Assembly (NCBI RefSeq): GCF_022414595.1
Contig: NZ_JADWYO010000043.1
Location: 1-51,587, forward strand
Source of the DNA: Streptomyces sp. MUM 203J
GTDB lineage: Bacteria > Actinomycetota > Actinomycetes > Streptomycetales > Streptomycetaceae
Length of the DNA stretch: 51,587 bases
Direction: 5' to 3'
A model generated the notes under the pieces. The model was not told the origin of the DNA. It ran no database searches and saw only the letters and a program-made list of their open reading frames with translations. The position numbers and the translations under genes are program-made. Shown here piece after piece: positions 8,928 through 30,870 of this stretch; within the stretch, counting starts at the first letter, position 1; the number at the start of each line of letters is the position of its first letter.

Positions 8928-9200
8928 ATGACCATAAGCGCCAGCGAGGCCCGCAAGGACCTCTTCCCGCTGATCAAGCGCGTCAACGACGACCACGTAC
9001 CGGTGCGCATCAGCTCCAAGAGCGGTGACGCCGTCCTGATGTCCGCCGAGGACTACGACTCCTGGCAGGAGACCGTCTATCTGCTGCGCTCCCCCGAGAA
9101 CGCACGTCGCCTGATGGAGGCCGTCGCCCGTGACCGCGCCGGGGCGCCCACGGTCACCAGGACGATGGAGGAGCTGCAAGCCATGGTGGGTGACGAGTGA
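8928..9200 (+). CDS. yefM: YefM/Phd-type antitoxin
   Basis: A 90-residue antitoxin. The N-terminal half, MTISASEARKDLFPLIKRVN through VRISSKSGDAVLMSAEDYDSW, is the characteristic Phd/YefM DNA-binding and dimerisation fold. The C-terminal half (about residues 60-90) is the charged tail that wraps the toxin. It would neutralise the YoeB-like toxin and repress its own promoter through the repeats at 8860-8907. A Shine-Dalgarno-like GGAAAGAGG lies 8-16 bases upstream. Its stop overlaps the toxin GTG in a GTGA junction, the usual coupling that keeps antitoxin in excess. The operon sits alone between the siderophore exporter and biosynthesis genes and is unrelated to them in function. Confidence 0.92.
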   Translation: MTISASEARKDLFPLIKRVNDDHVPVRISSKSGDAVLMSAEDYDSWQETVYLLRSPENARRLMEAVARDRAGAPTVTRTMEELQAMVGDE

Positions 9201-9454
9201 GGAGCGTCCACTTCGACCCGGCGGGCTGGGAGGACTTCCTGTTCTGGATGGCCTCGGACCGCAAGGTCGCCCGCAGGATCGCCCGGATGATCGGCGAGAT
9301 CCAGCGCACCCCCTTCACCGGCATCGGCAAGCCCGAGCCCCTGAAGGACGGCCTGTCCGGCTACTGGTCGCGCCGCATCGACGACGAGCACCGGCTCGTC
9401 TACCGGGTGGACGAGAAGGAAGTCAAGATCCTCAAGGCCCGCTACCACTACTGA
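9197..9454 (+). CDS. yoeB: YoeB/Txe-type mRNA interferase toxin
   Basis: An 85-residue RelE-superfamily toxin of the YoeB/Txe branch, which cleaves mRNA in the ribosomal A site. Seen here are the N-terminal FDPAGWEDFLFW, the central TPFTGIGKPEPLKDGLSGYWSRRIDDEHRLVYRV and a C-terminal KARYHY. In the known family the last His-Tyr pair (here H84-Y85) is catalytic, along with an Arg and a Glu in the central strand region. The length equals that of E. coli YoeB (84-85 residues). It starts at a GTG overlapping the antitoxin stop. All key positions look intact, so the toxin is probably active. Confidence 0.92.
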   Translation: MRSVHFDPAGWEDFLFWMASDRKVARRIARMIGEIQRTPFTGIGKPEPLKDGLSGYWSRRIDDEHRLVYRVDEKEVKILKARYHY

Positions 9455-9468
9455 CCCGTACACGCACA

Positions 9469-9512
9469 CACGCCGTCGCCCGTGGAGAATGATCTCCACG
9501 GGCGGCGGCGTG
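9469..9512. terminator. Bidirectional terminator between toxin gene and MbtH gene
   Basis: Arms of 20 bases at 9469-9488 and 9493-9512 pair with one mismatch around an ATGA loop. The hairpin lies between the convergent toxin (ends 9454) and MbtH-like (ends 9526) genes and could stop transcription from both sides. Confidence 0.85.
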
Positions 9513-9525
9513 CGGGGCGCGGGTG

Positions 9526-9731
9526 TCAGGACTGCGCGGCTGTCAGGCTGGCCGGCCGGAGGTCGGTCCAGTGGGACTCGACGTACTCCAGGCAGGCCTC
9601 CCGCGGCTCCGGGCCGAAGGCCGTGCGCCACCCGGCGGGAACCTCCGCGAAGGACGGCCAGAGCGAGTGCTGGTTCTCGTCGTTGACCAGGACCAGGAAC
9701 GTCCCCTGCGGGTCCTCGAACGGGTTCGTGC

Positions 9732-9735
<4 letters not shown>
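9526..9735 (-). CDS. MbtH-like protein, NRPS adenylation partner
   Basis: A 69-residue MbtH-family protein. The sequence shows the family pattern: NPFEDPQGTFLVLVNDENQHSLWPSF, then PAGW, then a conserved Trp region ACLEYVESHWTDLRP. MbtH proteins bind adenylation domains and are needed for their solubility or activity. The ATG overlaps the TGA of the giant NRPS gene (ATGA, 9732-9735), so the partner is made from the same message. In the coelichelin system the corresponding protein is CchK. It is the last gene of the biosynthetic operon before a strong bidirectional terminator. Confidence 0.96.
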
Positions 9736-23936
<14,201 letters not shown>

Positions 23937-24008
23937 CGTTCGTGGGGCCTTTCCCTGGTGGTGCGTCGGTGAGTACGGCGGGGGTCGCGGCGTGAGGTGG
24001 GGGACGGC

Positions 24009-24057
24009 GTGTGTCCCGCCCGTCCGCGGGGCCGGTGGGCGGACGGGCGGGACACAC
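24009..24057 (-). terminator. 19-bp perfect hairpin between receptor gene and NRPS gene
   Basis: Arms 24009-24027 and 24039-24057 pair perfectly over 19 bases with an 11-base loop. The hairpin begins 20 bases past the siderophore-receptor stop and 73 bases before the NRPS ATG. It is strong enough to act as a (partial) terminator or a 3' mRNA stabiliser. No separate NRPS promoter is obvious in the remaining sequence. Confidence 0.75.
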
Positions 24058-24076
24058 GGTCAGGAGGGGCCGGGGC

Positions 24077-25129
24077 CTACTTGATGTCGGCCAGCAGCGG
24101 CTCGATCTGGTCGAGCGCGTAGGGGATCGACAGGACCGTGTTGAAGGAGAACGCGGCGCCGATGTCCGGGTCCTGGTAGGGCACGAACAGGTCGCGCTTC
24201 TCCTGGTTGACCTTCAGCTTCTTGTACAGCGGCTCGGCCTTGATGCGGTCGTTGGCCTCGGTGCTGGAGGTGACCCAGACGAGCCGGTCGACATCGAGGA
24301 CGTTGAGCTTCTCGGCGCTCAGCTCGGCGACGTTCCAGCCGGGCTTGGCCATCGAGTCGATCTCGGGCTTGAGCTTGAAGCCCAGCTCGTTGAAGAAGAT
24401 CGCCTTGGGGTCGGTCTTGGTGAAGGCCGAGTACTTGCCGGCCTCGAAGCTGTCGGCCACGGCGATGGTCATCCGGGCGTACTCGGGGTGCTTGTCCCGT
24501 GCGGCCTTGAAGCGTGCGTCGACGTCCGCGATCAGCTTCTCGGTCTCGGCGTCCTTGCCGAGTGCCTTGCCGATCTGCTGGGTCATGACCTGCCAGGGGG
24601 CACCGTAGTCGGGGTGGTCCTTGGGCTGGGCGACGACCTTGGTGAACTTCGAGAGGGTGTCGTACTGCTCCTTCTTCATGCCCGAGTACTGGGCGATGAC
24701 GAGGTCCGGCTTCAGTGCGGCGATCTTCTCGATGTTGTACTCGTCGCGCTCACCGACGATCTCGGGCTTTGCGCCGCCCCACTTCTCCTCCGCCCACGGC
24801 CACTTGCCGTACGGGTCCTCCTTGAACCAGTCGACGGCACCGACCGGCTTGACGCCGAGGGCCAGCACGGCGTCCTGGTCGGAGAGGCCGAGGGTGACGA
24901 TCTTCTTCGGCTCGGTGTCGACGGTGGTGGAACCGTACTTGTGCTCGACGGTCACCGGGAAGGCGCCGGACTCGGTGCCGGCCTTGGCGGTGCTGTCGGC
25001 GGCGGGCTTGGCGGACTTGTCGTCACCGCCCCCACAGGCGGTCAGGGCGAGTGCGGCAGCGGCGGCGACGGCCACGCGGGGTACGTTTCTGACGAGTCGC
25101 GTCAGCGCGGGGCGTGTACCAGTGGACAC
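24077..25129 (-). CDS. Siderophore-binding lipoprotein of the ABC importer
   Basis: A 350-residue FepB/FhuD-type (TroA-fold) binding protein that captures the ferric siderophore outside the membrane and hands it to the permease pair. The N-terminus has a positive region, a hydrophobic stretch and a lipobox LTAC with the lipidated Cys at residue 32, followed by an acidic linker. Family sequence follows in PKKIVTLGLSDQDAVLALGVKPVGAVDW and in the long mid-protein helix. It starts at GTG, with AAAGGAA at a good distance upstream. It lies 123 bases downstream of the monooxygenase gene on the same strand; no iron box is seen in that gap, so it probably shares that promoter. It corresponds to CchF of coelichelin clusters. 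Confidence 0.94.
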   Translation of the reverse strand: MSTGTRPALTRLVRNVPRVAVAAAAALALTACGGGDDKSAKPAADSTAKAGTESGAFPVTVEHKYGSTTVDTEPKKIVTLGLSDQDAVLALGVKPVGAVDWFKEDPYGKWPWAEEKWGGAKPEIVGERDEYNIEKIAALKPDLVIAQYSGMKKEQYDTLSKFTKVVAQPKDHPDYGAPWQVMTQQIGKALGKDAETEKLIADVDARFKAARDKHPEYARMTIAVADSFEAGKYSAFTKTDPKAIFFNELGFKLKPEIDSMAKPGWNVAELSAEKLNVLDVDRLVWVTSSTEANDRIKAEPLYKKLKVNQEKRDLFVPYQDPDIGAAFSFNTVLSIPYALDQIEPLLADIK

Positions 25130-25172
25130 GGATGTTCCTTTCGCGGGGGTTTCACTGTGCGATGCCCCGCCC

Positions 25173-25197
25173 GCCCGGTATGACGGCGCTACCGGGC
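25173..25197 (-). terminator. Hairpin between monooxygenase and receptor genes
   Basis: An 8-bp perfect stem (25173-25180 with 25190-25197, nine-base loop) lies within the 123-base gap. A run of nine G residues follows at 25211-25219 on the plus strand. It could attenuate or protect the message; true termination is unproven. Confidence 0.4.
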
Positions 25198-25252
25198 CGG
25201 GCGCGGCAGTGGGGGGGGGTGAGGACGGAAGGACGAGCGGCGGCGCCCGCCG

Positions 25253-26593
25253 TCAGCGGGCGGTGCCGACCGGGCGGGCCTCGTCGCCGGCGGCCTTGAG
25301 GTCGCGGTCGACGATCGAGTCCAGGATCTCCCCGACGCGGATTGCGGTGTTGGAGAGCAGGGCCGAGGTGATGCCGTGGGTGTGCTCGGTGCCGCCCTGG
25401 AGGTAGATGCCGCAGCGCAGCGCGTCGTCGGTGGTCACGCGGTAGTCGCGGGCGACGCGGACACGGCCGTGCTCGTCGCGGTGGCAGCGGTCCGCGACCG
25501 GTCCGAGAAGGCCGAGCGGGTCGGCGGGGCTGTAGCCGGTGGCGTAGACGACCACGTCGGCGTCGAGGGTGCTCTCCTCGCCGGTGACGAGGGAGGTGAC
25601 GGTGGCGCGGACGCCGTCCGGGCCCTCCTCGACGCCGGTCACGCGGGACACGTTCACGAAGCGCAGCCGCTCGGTGCCGAGGACCTTTTCCTGGTACGCC
25701 TGCCGGTACAGGTCGTCGATCAGGTCGATGTCCACCACGGAGTAGTTGGTGTTGCCGTGGTAGTCCATCAGCTTGCGCTTGACGGCTTCGGGGGCGGCGA
25801 AGTACTCGTCGACGGCCGTCGGGTCGAAGATGCGGTTGGCGAAACTGCTGTCGTCGGCGGGGCTGTAGCCGTAGCGGGAGAAGACGGAGACGACCTCGGC
25901 CTCGGGGAAACGGCGGTGCAGGTAGGCGACGTTCTCGGCGGCGCTCTGCCCGGCGCCGACGACGACGAAGCGGGAGGGATCGGCGCCCTCAAGGGAGCCG
26001 ACCTTGCCGAGCAGCTCGGAGTTGTGCCAGACGCGCTCTCCGCGCTCGACGCCCTCGGGCATGAGGGGGCGCAGTCCGGTGCCTATGACGAGGTTGCGGG
26101 CCCGGTGGACGACGGTCTCGGTGCCGGAGCGGGCGGTGACGTCCAGGTACTCGATGACGCCGTCGCGGACGACGGGTTCGACGGCGACGACCTCGTGGCC
26201 GTACGAGACCATGTCGTCGACCTTGGCGGCGGCCCACTCGAAGTAGTCGTGGAACTCGACGCGCAGCGGGAAGAGGTTCTTGTGGTTGACGAAGTCGACG
26301 AGACGGCCGCGCTCCTGGAGGTAGCACAGGAAGCTGTACTCGCTGGCCGGGTTCCGCAGCGTCACCAGGTCCTTGAGGAAGGACACCTGCATGGTGGCGT
26401 CGTCGATGAGCATGCCCCGGTGCCAGCCGAAGTCCGCCTGGCGCTCGAAGAAGTGGGCCGTGACCGCCTCCTGCCTGCCGACGCGTGCGTTGTGCTCGCT
26501 GAGCGCTATGGCCATGGCCACATTGGACGGGCCGAAGCCGATGCCAATGAGGTCGTGGATCAGAGGTGCGTCGCCAGGAAGAACCTGAGACAT
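25253..26593 (-). CDS. L-ornithine N5-monooxygenase (siderophore hydroxylase)
   Basis: A 446-residue flavin-dependent N-hydroxylase of the SidA/PvdA/IucD/CchB family. It would convert L-ornithine to N5-hydroxyornithine with FAD, NADPH and O2, giving the building block for the hydroxamates. The FAD motif is GIGFGPSNVA (residues 17-26), the NADPH motif VVGAGQSAAENV is near residue 212 and the ATGYSP motif is near residue 351. The ATG before SQVLPGDAP is chosen because of GGGAG upstream and the domain start. An iron box lies about 105 bases upstream in the region shared with the divergent formyltransferase. It is the first gene of the minus-strand biosynthetic run and its product fits the hydroxyornithine-type code of A3. 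Confidence 0.94.
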   Translation of the reverse strand: MSQVLPGDAPLIHDLIGIGFGPSNVAMAIALSEHNARVGRQEAVTAHFFERQADFGWHRGMLIDDATMQVSFLKDLVTLRNPASEYSFLCYLQERGRLVDFVNHKNLFPLRVEFHDYFEWAAAKVDDMVSYGHEVVAVEPVVRDGVIEYLDVTARSGTETVVHRARNLVIGTGLRPLMPEGVERGERVWHNSELLGKVGSLEGADPSRFVVVGAGQSAAENVAYLHRRFPEAEVVSVFSRYGYSPADDSSFANRIFDPTAVDEYFAAPEAVKRKLMDYHGNTNYSVVDIDLIDDLYRQAYQEKVLGTERLRFVNVSRVTGVEEGPDGVRATVTSLVTGEESTLDADVVVYATGYSPADPLGLLGPVADRCHRDEHGRVRVARDYRVTTDDALRCGIYLQGGTEHTHGITSALLSNTAIRVGEILDSIVDRDLKAAGDEARPVGTAR

Positions 26594-26697
26594 GTCACTC
26601 CCATCGTGCGGGACAGCCGCCTGCCGGGCGCGGGGCCTCTCAGGCGTGGGGATACAGGGAGCCCAGGACACACCGGTGAACGGCGGCCGAGCGGAAC

Positions 26698-26716
26698 TTA
26701 GGTAAAGCTAACCTGA
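26698..26716. promoter_or_regulatory. Iron box (DmdR/IdeR-type) for the biosynthetic operon
   Basis: TTAGGTAAAGCTAACCTGA matches the iron-box consensus at most positions of both half sites. It is upstream of the monooxygenase gene, which heads the receptor/NRPS/MbtH run. Confidence 0.85.
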
Positions 26717-26801
26717 TCTGGCCACGCTGTCGACGCGGACAAAACAGACAATTCGTAGATCACTTCCCCAAACGAGCCGCGAAACATGGCGCGTTGCACC
26801 C

Positions 26802-26820
26802 TTAGGTAAGGCTTGCTTTA
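26802..26820. promoter_or_regulatory. Iron box (DmdR/IdeR-type) for the formyltransferase gene
   Basis: TTAGGTAAGGCTTGCTTTA keeps the left half of the iron-box consensus and a weaker right half. It ends 38 bases before the formyltransferase ATG. Confidence 0.8.
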
Positions 26821-26858
26821 CTTGACCCCGTCCCATCGCTCTTCTGAGGAGGAACCCC

Positions 26859-27806
26859 ATGCGGGTCGTCATGTTCGGTTATCAGACCTGGGGCCATCGC
26901 ACCCTGCAAGCGCTCCTGGACTCCGAGCACGACGTGGTGACGGTGGTGACGCACCCCAAGAGCGAGCACGCGTACGAGAAGATCTGGAGCGACTCGGTCG
27001 CGGAGCTGGCCGAGGAGCACGGCGTTCCGGTCGTCATCCGCAACCGGCCGGATGACGACGAGCTGTTCCAGATCCTCAAGGACGCCGACCCGGACATCAT
27101 CGTGGCCAACAACTGGCGCACGTGGATCCCGCCGCGCGTCTACACGCTCCCGCGCCGGGGAACGCTCAACGTGCACGACTCGCTGCTGCCCAAGTACGCC
27201 GGGTTCTCCCCCATCATCTGGGCCCTCGTCAACGGCGAGCAGGAGGTGGGCGTCACCGCGCACATGATGGACGAGGAGCTGGACGCGGGCGACATCGTGC
27301 TCCAGCAGGCGGTCGCCGTCGGGCCGAAGGACACGGCGACCGATCTGTTCCACAAGACGGTCGGCCTCATCGCCCCGGTCACCATCGGCGCGCTCGATCT
27401 GATCGCCTCCGGGCAGACCGAGTTCACCAGGCAGGACCGCTCCCAGGCCACGTTCTTCCACAAGCGGGCCGAGGAGGACATCCGGGTGAACTGGGACTGG
27501 CCGGCGGAGGACCTGGAGCGGCTGGTGCGGGCGCAGTCGGCGCCGTACCCGCAGGCGTTCACGTACCACAGGGGCAAGCGCCTCGAGATCGTCTCCGCCG
27601 TGGTGTCCCAGGGGCGCTACGGGGGGACACCGGGGCGGATCTTCTACCGCGAGGGCGAGGGCGTCGTCATCGTCGCCGGTGCGGATGCCCGCACGGGGCG
27701 CAACCACGGGCTGGCCGTCACACGCGTCCGCACGGAGGACGGCCGTGAGCTGCCCGCGACGGAGTACTTCACGTCCATGGGCGGCTACCTGACCGCCCGC
27801 CCCTGA
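26859..27806 (+). CDS. N5-hydroxyornithine formyltransferase (CchA-like)
   Basis: A 315-residue protein of the methionyl-tRNA/folate-dependent formyltransferase family. In coelichelin-type clusters this family member transfers a formyl group from N10-formyl-tetrahydrofolate to N5-hydroxyornithine. The catalytic set is visible: N104 and H106 in LNVHDSLLPKYAG and D145 in LDAGDIVLQQ. The C-terminal domain (about 210-315) continues with VNWDWPAEDLERLVRAQS. The ribosome site GAGGAGG lies at the right distance from the ATG. It is transcribed away from the monooxygenase gene and has its own iron box. Its presence shows that at least one residue of the siderophore is formylated. Confidence 0.93.
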   Translation: MRVVMFGYQTWGHRTLQALLDSEHDVVTVVTHPKSEHAYEKIWSDSVAELAEEHGVPVVIRNRPDDDELFQILKDADPDIIVANNWRTWIPPRVYTLPRRGTLNVHDSLLPKYAGFSPIIWALVNGEQEVGVTAHMMDEELDAGDIVLQQAVAVGPKDTATDLFHKTVGLIAPVTIGALDLIASGQTEFTRQDRSQATFFHKRAEEDIRVNWDWPAEDLERLVRAQSAPYPQAFTYHRGKRLEIVSAVVSQGRYGGTPGRIFYREGEGVVIVAGADARTGRNHGLAVTRVRTEDGRELPATEYFTSMGGYLTARP

Positions 27807-27814
27807 ACCGGCCG

Positions 27815-27851
27815 GGCGCCGGAGGGGGTGATGCCCAGCCCCTCCGGCGCC
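27815..27851. terminator. Bidirectional terminator after formyltransferase gene
   Basis: A perfect 13-bp stem (27815-27827 with 27839-27851) lies nine bases past the formyltransferase stop. It precedes the converging end of the PH-domain gene and marks the right end of the siderophore locus. Confidence 0.8.
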
Positions 27852-27932
27852 TGGGGAGGAGTGCTGCCGCACTCCTGCGGCAGGCGGTCCGCCAGGGCGT
27901 GGCACCGGTCCGGGGGCGGAACCCCCAGGGGG

Positions 27933-28466
27933 TCAGCGGACCGGTGGGGTCACCCCGCCCTGGTGGGCCTGCTCGGCGTCGGCCGCCTGGTAGATCCGGC
28001 CCTTGAACCCCTCCGGGTCCGGCACGTGCCGCAACGTGAGCATGCCCTGCTCCGACGCGGACTGGATGGTCAGCGTGCCCTCCCGGAGGATCCGCTCCCA
28101 CAGCGTGGCGCGGAACGACACGTCGTTCACCCGGACCAGCGGGATGCTGCGGCCGGTCTTCGTCAGGAAGCCGCTGCGCTTGTAGATCCGCTTGGTGGTC
28201 AGGACGTAGACCGTGCCGCGCCACTGGAGCAGCGGGATCAGCCAGAGCCAGAGGGAGGCGGCCAGCGCGAGGCCGAGGACCGCGTACACAGCGACACGGC
28301 CCCAGTCCTCACCGCTCGGGACGGCCCAGAGGAGCGCTCCCGCGACGGTCCAGGTGACCGCGAGCAGCACGAACTCACCGACGAGCTCCGTCCAGTGCTG
28401 ACGCGTGGCGTACACCAGTTCTTCGTCTTCGGCGAGATAGCGATGCGCGTAGTGCATGCGCGGCAT
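27933..28466 (-). CDS. Membrane protein with bacterial PH domain (bPH2, YdbS-like)
   Basis: A 177-residue protein. After a short N-terminal part (YLAEDEELVYATRQHW) come two hydrophobic helices, about residues 28-48 and 57-80. A YdbS-like bacterial pleckstrin-homology domain follows: RGTVYVLTTKRIYKRSGFLTKTGRSIPLVRVNDVSF and the remaining strands to EGFKGRIYQAA. Such proteins sit in the inner membrane with the PH domain cytoplasmic; their roles are mostly unknown. The start MPRMHYAHRYL is preferred because the upstream open frame is Pro/Gly/Arg-rich filler; a second ATG three codons on is possible. No functional link to its neighbours is visible. Confidence 0.8.
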   Translation of the reverse strand: MPRMHYAHRYLAEDEELVYATRQHWTELVGEFVLLAVTWTVAGALLWAVPSGEDWGRVAVYAVLGLALAASLWLWLIPLLQWRGTVYVLTTKRIYKRSGFLTKTGRSIPLVRVNDVSFRATLWERILREGTLTIQSASEQGMLTLRHVPDPEGFKGRIYQAADAEQAHQGGVTPPVR

Positions 28467-28556
28467 CCTGACACACCCGCTTCCCGCGGGCGCGCCCGGC
28501 CCGCCGTCAGCCCGTCGCGGGGGGACGGCGGGCCGGGCCACCGGACCGGCTCCCGG

Positions 28557-30380
28557 TCAGTGCGCCGTGCCCGTGTGCCAGACCACCCGGCCGTCCGACG
28601 CGTACAGGACCACGTTGCCGTCGGCCTGGACGGACAGGGTCGCGCCCGGGTTGCCGCTGGTGCGGGACTTCCAGACGGGCTGGTCGGCCGCCTCGGTCAG
28701 GACGATGTCGCCGTCCTCCTGGAAGGTCATGCGCACCGCTCCCGTACCCGCCGTGCCGGACTCCCACCGCTGCCAGCCGGTCTCATCGAGCACGACGAGG
28801 TTGCCGTCGGGCCGCATCACGAGCCTGGCCCGGCCCGCGTCCACGGAGTCATGACCGCCGCCACCGAGGGTGAAGGGGGGCTGGAGGTTTCTGGTGCCGC
28901 CCTCCTCTTCTTCGAGCCTGCCGTCCGCGAGCCGGCCGAGGGTGGACAGGGAGGGCGCGAAGGCGTACACGGCGCCCTCGGTCCGGACGAACTGGGCGAA
29001 GGAGACGGGGGTGCCCTTGAAGTTCACCACGGTGTCGGAGCCGATGTCCGGGTCGTTGCCGACCTTCGGGTTCCGCGGCGGGAAGTCCGGGTCGTTGACC
29101 CAGTCCTTCTGGATGAACTCGAACTGCCGGACCAGATCGCTCTGGTAGCAGACGAAGACCAGGCCGCGCCGGGCGTCCGGGCCGTTCCCCTCACCCGCCG
29201 CCGGGTCGAACGGCAGCCCGTAGGGAACTCCGCGCCGCATGATCCGGCGGCTATCCAGGTCGCCCTTCTCCGGGACCTGCCTCCCGTCGATGACGAGGCC
29301 GTCACGGGGGTTGGTCTTGCGCAGGTGGGAGAACAACGGGGTGATCTCGCCTTCGGGATCGTCCTCGTACGAGATCTGGTTGTCCCGTCCGGCCTCCGCG
29401 TCGGACGGCGCGTCGGCGTGCGGGCACTTGTGCAGCGGGGTGCCGGAGCGCCAGCGGCCGACCACCCGCGCGGCCAGCCACTCGGTCGTAGCCTCGGGAG
29501 GCACCGCCTCCGCCTTCTCCAGCTCCTTCACCCGCTGGGCGATCTGGGCCCACCAGCCGGGCACGTCCTGGGCGAGTCGTCTGATCACCTGGAAGGAGCC
29601 GCCCCGCGCCCACTCGGGCAGGCCGTGCGGGCGGTCCCCGACACGCGGCTCGCCGACGACGAACTCGCCCGCCGGAATCAGCCGGGTACCGGGGTGCCCC
29701 CTGACCCACTCGGGGTTCTCCGGGTCGGGCTCGTCGAACCCGATGACCCCGGGCTCGCTGATGCCGTCCTTGAAGCCGAAGTGTTCTTTGCCCCTGCGTT
29801 CCCCCTCCAGGGTCGCCCCGTCCTGCTCGAAGACGATCACGATCTTGTGCTCGGCTGCTTCCTGCCGCTCCTGGCCGAGGGCCGTCCGCAGGTCCTGGGG
29901 CCGGTCGGCGGCGATGGTGAGCACGGCGTGGACGGTCTGGCCCCTGCCGTTGCCGAAGAGCCACTTCTCCGGCGAGTTGTCGCCGGAGTCCCCGAGCATT
30001 CCGGCCCGGTGGGCGGGCCCCTGGACGAACGCCTCCTGGCTGCTGCCCCGCGGGACGGACGGGAAGGGCTCCTTGCCGCCGGTGAGGGTCTTCAGGCCCT
30101 CGTAGGTGAAGCCGATGCCCCGCCAGAGGGCGTTGAGCTTCACCGGGTCGTCGCCGCCGGAGTGGCTGCGGGCCCTGCTGAACTCGGCGTTGAAGGAGGC
30201 CACCTGGCGCGTCGTGGCGATCCTCGGGCGCAGCCGCTTCAGCCACACGCGGGCGCGGGTCTCGTCCTCGAACTTCAGGAAGAGCAGCTGGACGTGGTCC
30301 TTCCTGAAGCCGGCGAGGATGTCGCCCTGGATCTCGGCGCTGCGGCGCAGCGGCAGGTCGGTCGTGGTCTGGCCGGTCAC
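28557..30380 (-). CDS. DyP-type heme peroxidase fused to a bulb-type lectin domain
   Basis: A 607-residue protein, much longer than a usual DyP (about 300-450). The peroxidase part (about 1-480) shows the distal GxxDG motif (FGFKDGISEPGV, near residue 202), the proximal-His region CPHADAP...SHLRKTNPR (near 352) and RRGVPYG (near 383). The last 110 residues hold three repeats about 34 residues apart: MRPDGNLVVLD, FQEDGDIVLTE and QADGNVVLYA. These resemble the QxDxNxVxY mannose-binding motif of bulb lectins. No signal peptide is visible from the GTG start. An in-frame extension upstream overlaps the neighbouring gene and is rejected. The GTG lies four bases after the stop of the small secreted-protein gene, implying one operon. 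The substrate is unknown; glycan targeting by the lectin part is inference. Confidence 0.88.
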   Translation of the reverse strand: MTGQTTTDLPLRRSAEIQGDILAGFRKDHVQLLFLKFEDETRARVWLKRLRPRIATTRQVASFNAEFSRARSHSGGDDPVKLNALWRGIGFTYEGLKTLTGGKEPFPSVPRGSSQEAFVQGPAHRAGMLGDSGDNSPEKWLFGNGRGQTVHAVLTIAADRPQDLRTALGQERQEAAEHKIVIVFEQDGATLEGERRGKEHFGFKDGISEPGVIGFDEPDPENPEWVRGHPGTRLIPAGEFVVGEPRVGDRPHGLPEWARGGSFQVIRRLAQDVPGWWAQIAQRVKELEKAEAVPPEATTEWLAARVVGRWRSGTPLHKCPHADAPSDAEAGRDNQISYEDDPEGEITPLFSHLRKTNPRDGLVIDGRQVPEKGDLDSRRIMRRGVPYGLPFDPAAGEGNGPDARRGLVFVCYQSDLVRQFEFIQKDWVNDPDFPPRNPKVGNDPDIGSDTVVNFKGTPVSFAQFVRTEGAVYAFAPSLSTLGRLADGRLEEEEGGTRNLQPPFTLGGGGHDSVDAGRARLVMRPDGNLVVLDETGWQRWESGTAGTGAVRMTFQEDGDIVLTEAADQPVWKSRTSGNPGATLSVQADGNVVLYASDGRVVWHTGTAH

Positions 30381-30384
30381 GTCC

Positions 30385-30870
30385 TCATCCCTTCGGCCGG
30401 AAGGAGACCCACCGCGCGATGCTCGGGGTGCCCTCCTCGCTGAGCAGGAACAGCATGTAGTTGGACTCGATGCGCTCGAAGGAGAACAGCAGCACCTTGC
30501 CGGTCGGCAGCATCGCCACGTGGACGCCGAAGTCCGGCGAGCCGAAGTACTCCCTGAACGCCCCGAACTCGGCGGGGTCAAAGGCGGCGTTGTGCCTGGT
30601 CTGGGACTCGGTCAGCGCTTTGAACCGGGCTGTGCGCGTGGACTGCGGGTAGTCCTCGACGAGGGCCTGCGCGGCACGGCGCTGCCGGGCGTGCTCCTCG
30701 GCGTGCTCCCTGCCGATGGCCTCGGCCTCGCCCGGTACGGCGCCGGAACCTGCGGTGTGTCCGGCGCCGCCCTGTGCGCTGCCGTGGTCGTGGCCGCCGT
30801 GCGCGGTGGCCGGTACGGCGGAGAGCAGGCCGGTGGCGGTGACGGCCAGGACGACGGCGCAGGTCGGCAT
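30385..30870 (-). CDS. Small secreted His-rich protein with a galactose-oxidase-like tail
   Basis: A 161-residue protein with a signal peptide (VVLAVTATGLLSAVPATA) and a predicted cut before HGGHDHGS, which leaves an N-terminal His and a His-rich start (HGGHDHG, later GAGH). A charged helical middle (EAEAIGREHAEEHARQRRAAQALVEDY) is followed by FGVHVAMLPTGKVLLFSFERIESNYMLFLL. That segment resembles the first blade of galactose/glyoxal oxidase-like propellers, but the protein ends shortly after it. It may be a free-standing small protein or a truncated oxidase relic. The ATG is the only plausible start before the signal peptide. It is directly upstream of the DyP-lectin gene. Metal (copper) binding is suggested by the His pattern only. 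Confidence 0.65.
   Translation of the reverse strand: MPTCAVVLAVTATGLLSAVPATAHGGHDHGSAQGGAGHTAGSGAVPGEAEAIGREHAEEHARQRRAAQALVEDYPQSTRTARFKALTESQTRHNAAFDPAEFGAFREYFGSPDFGVHVAMLPTGKVLLFSFERIESNYMLFLLSEEGTPSIARWVSFRPKG

Noticed and set aside
25211..25219. Run of nine G residues as a phase-variable tract
   Set aside because: It lies between genes, not in a coding frame or at promoter spacing I could identify, so no switching effect can be argued.
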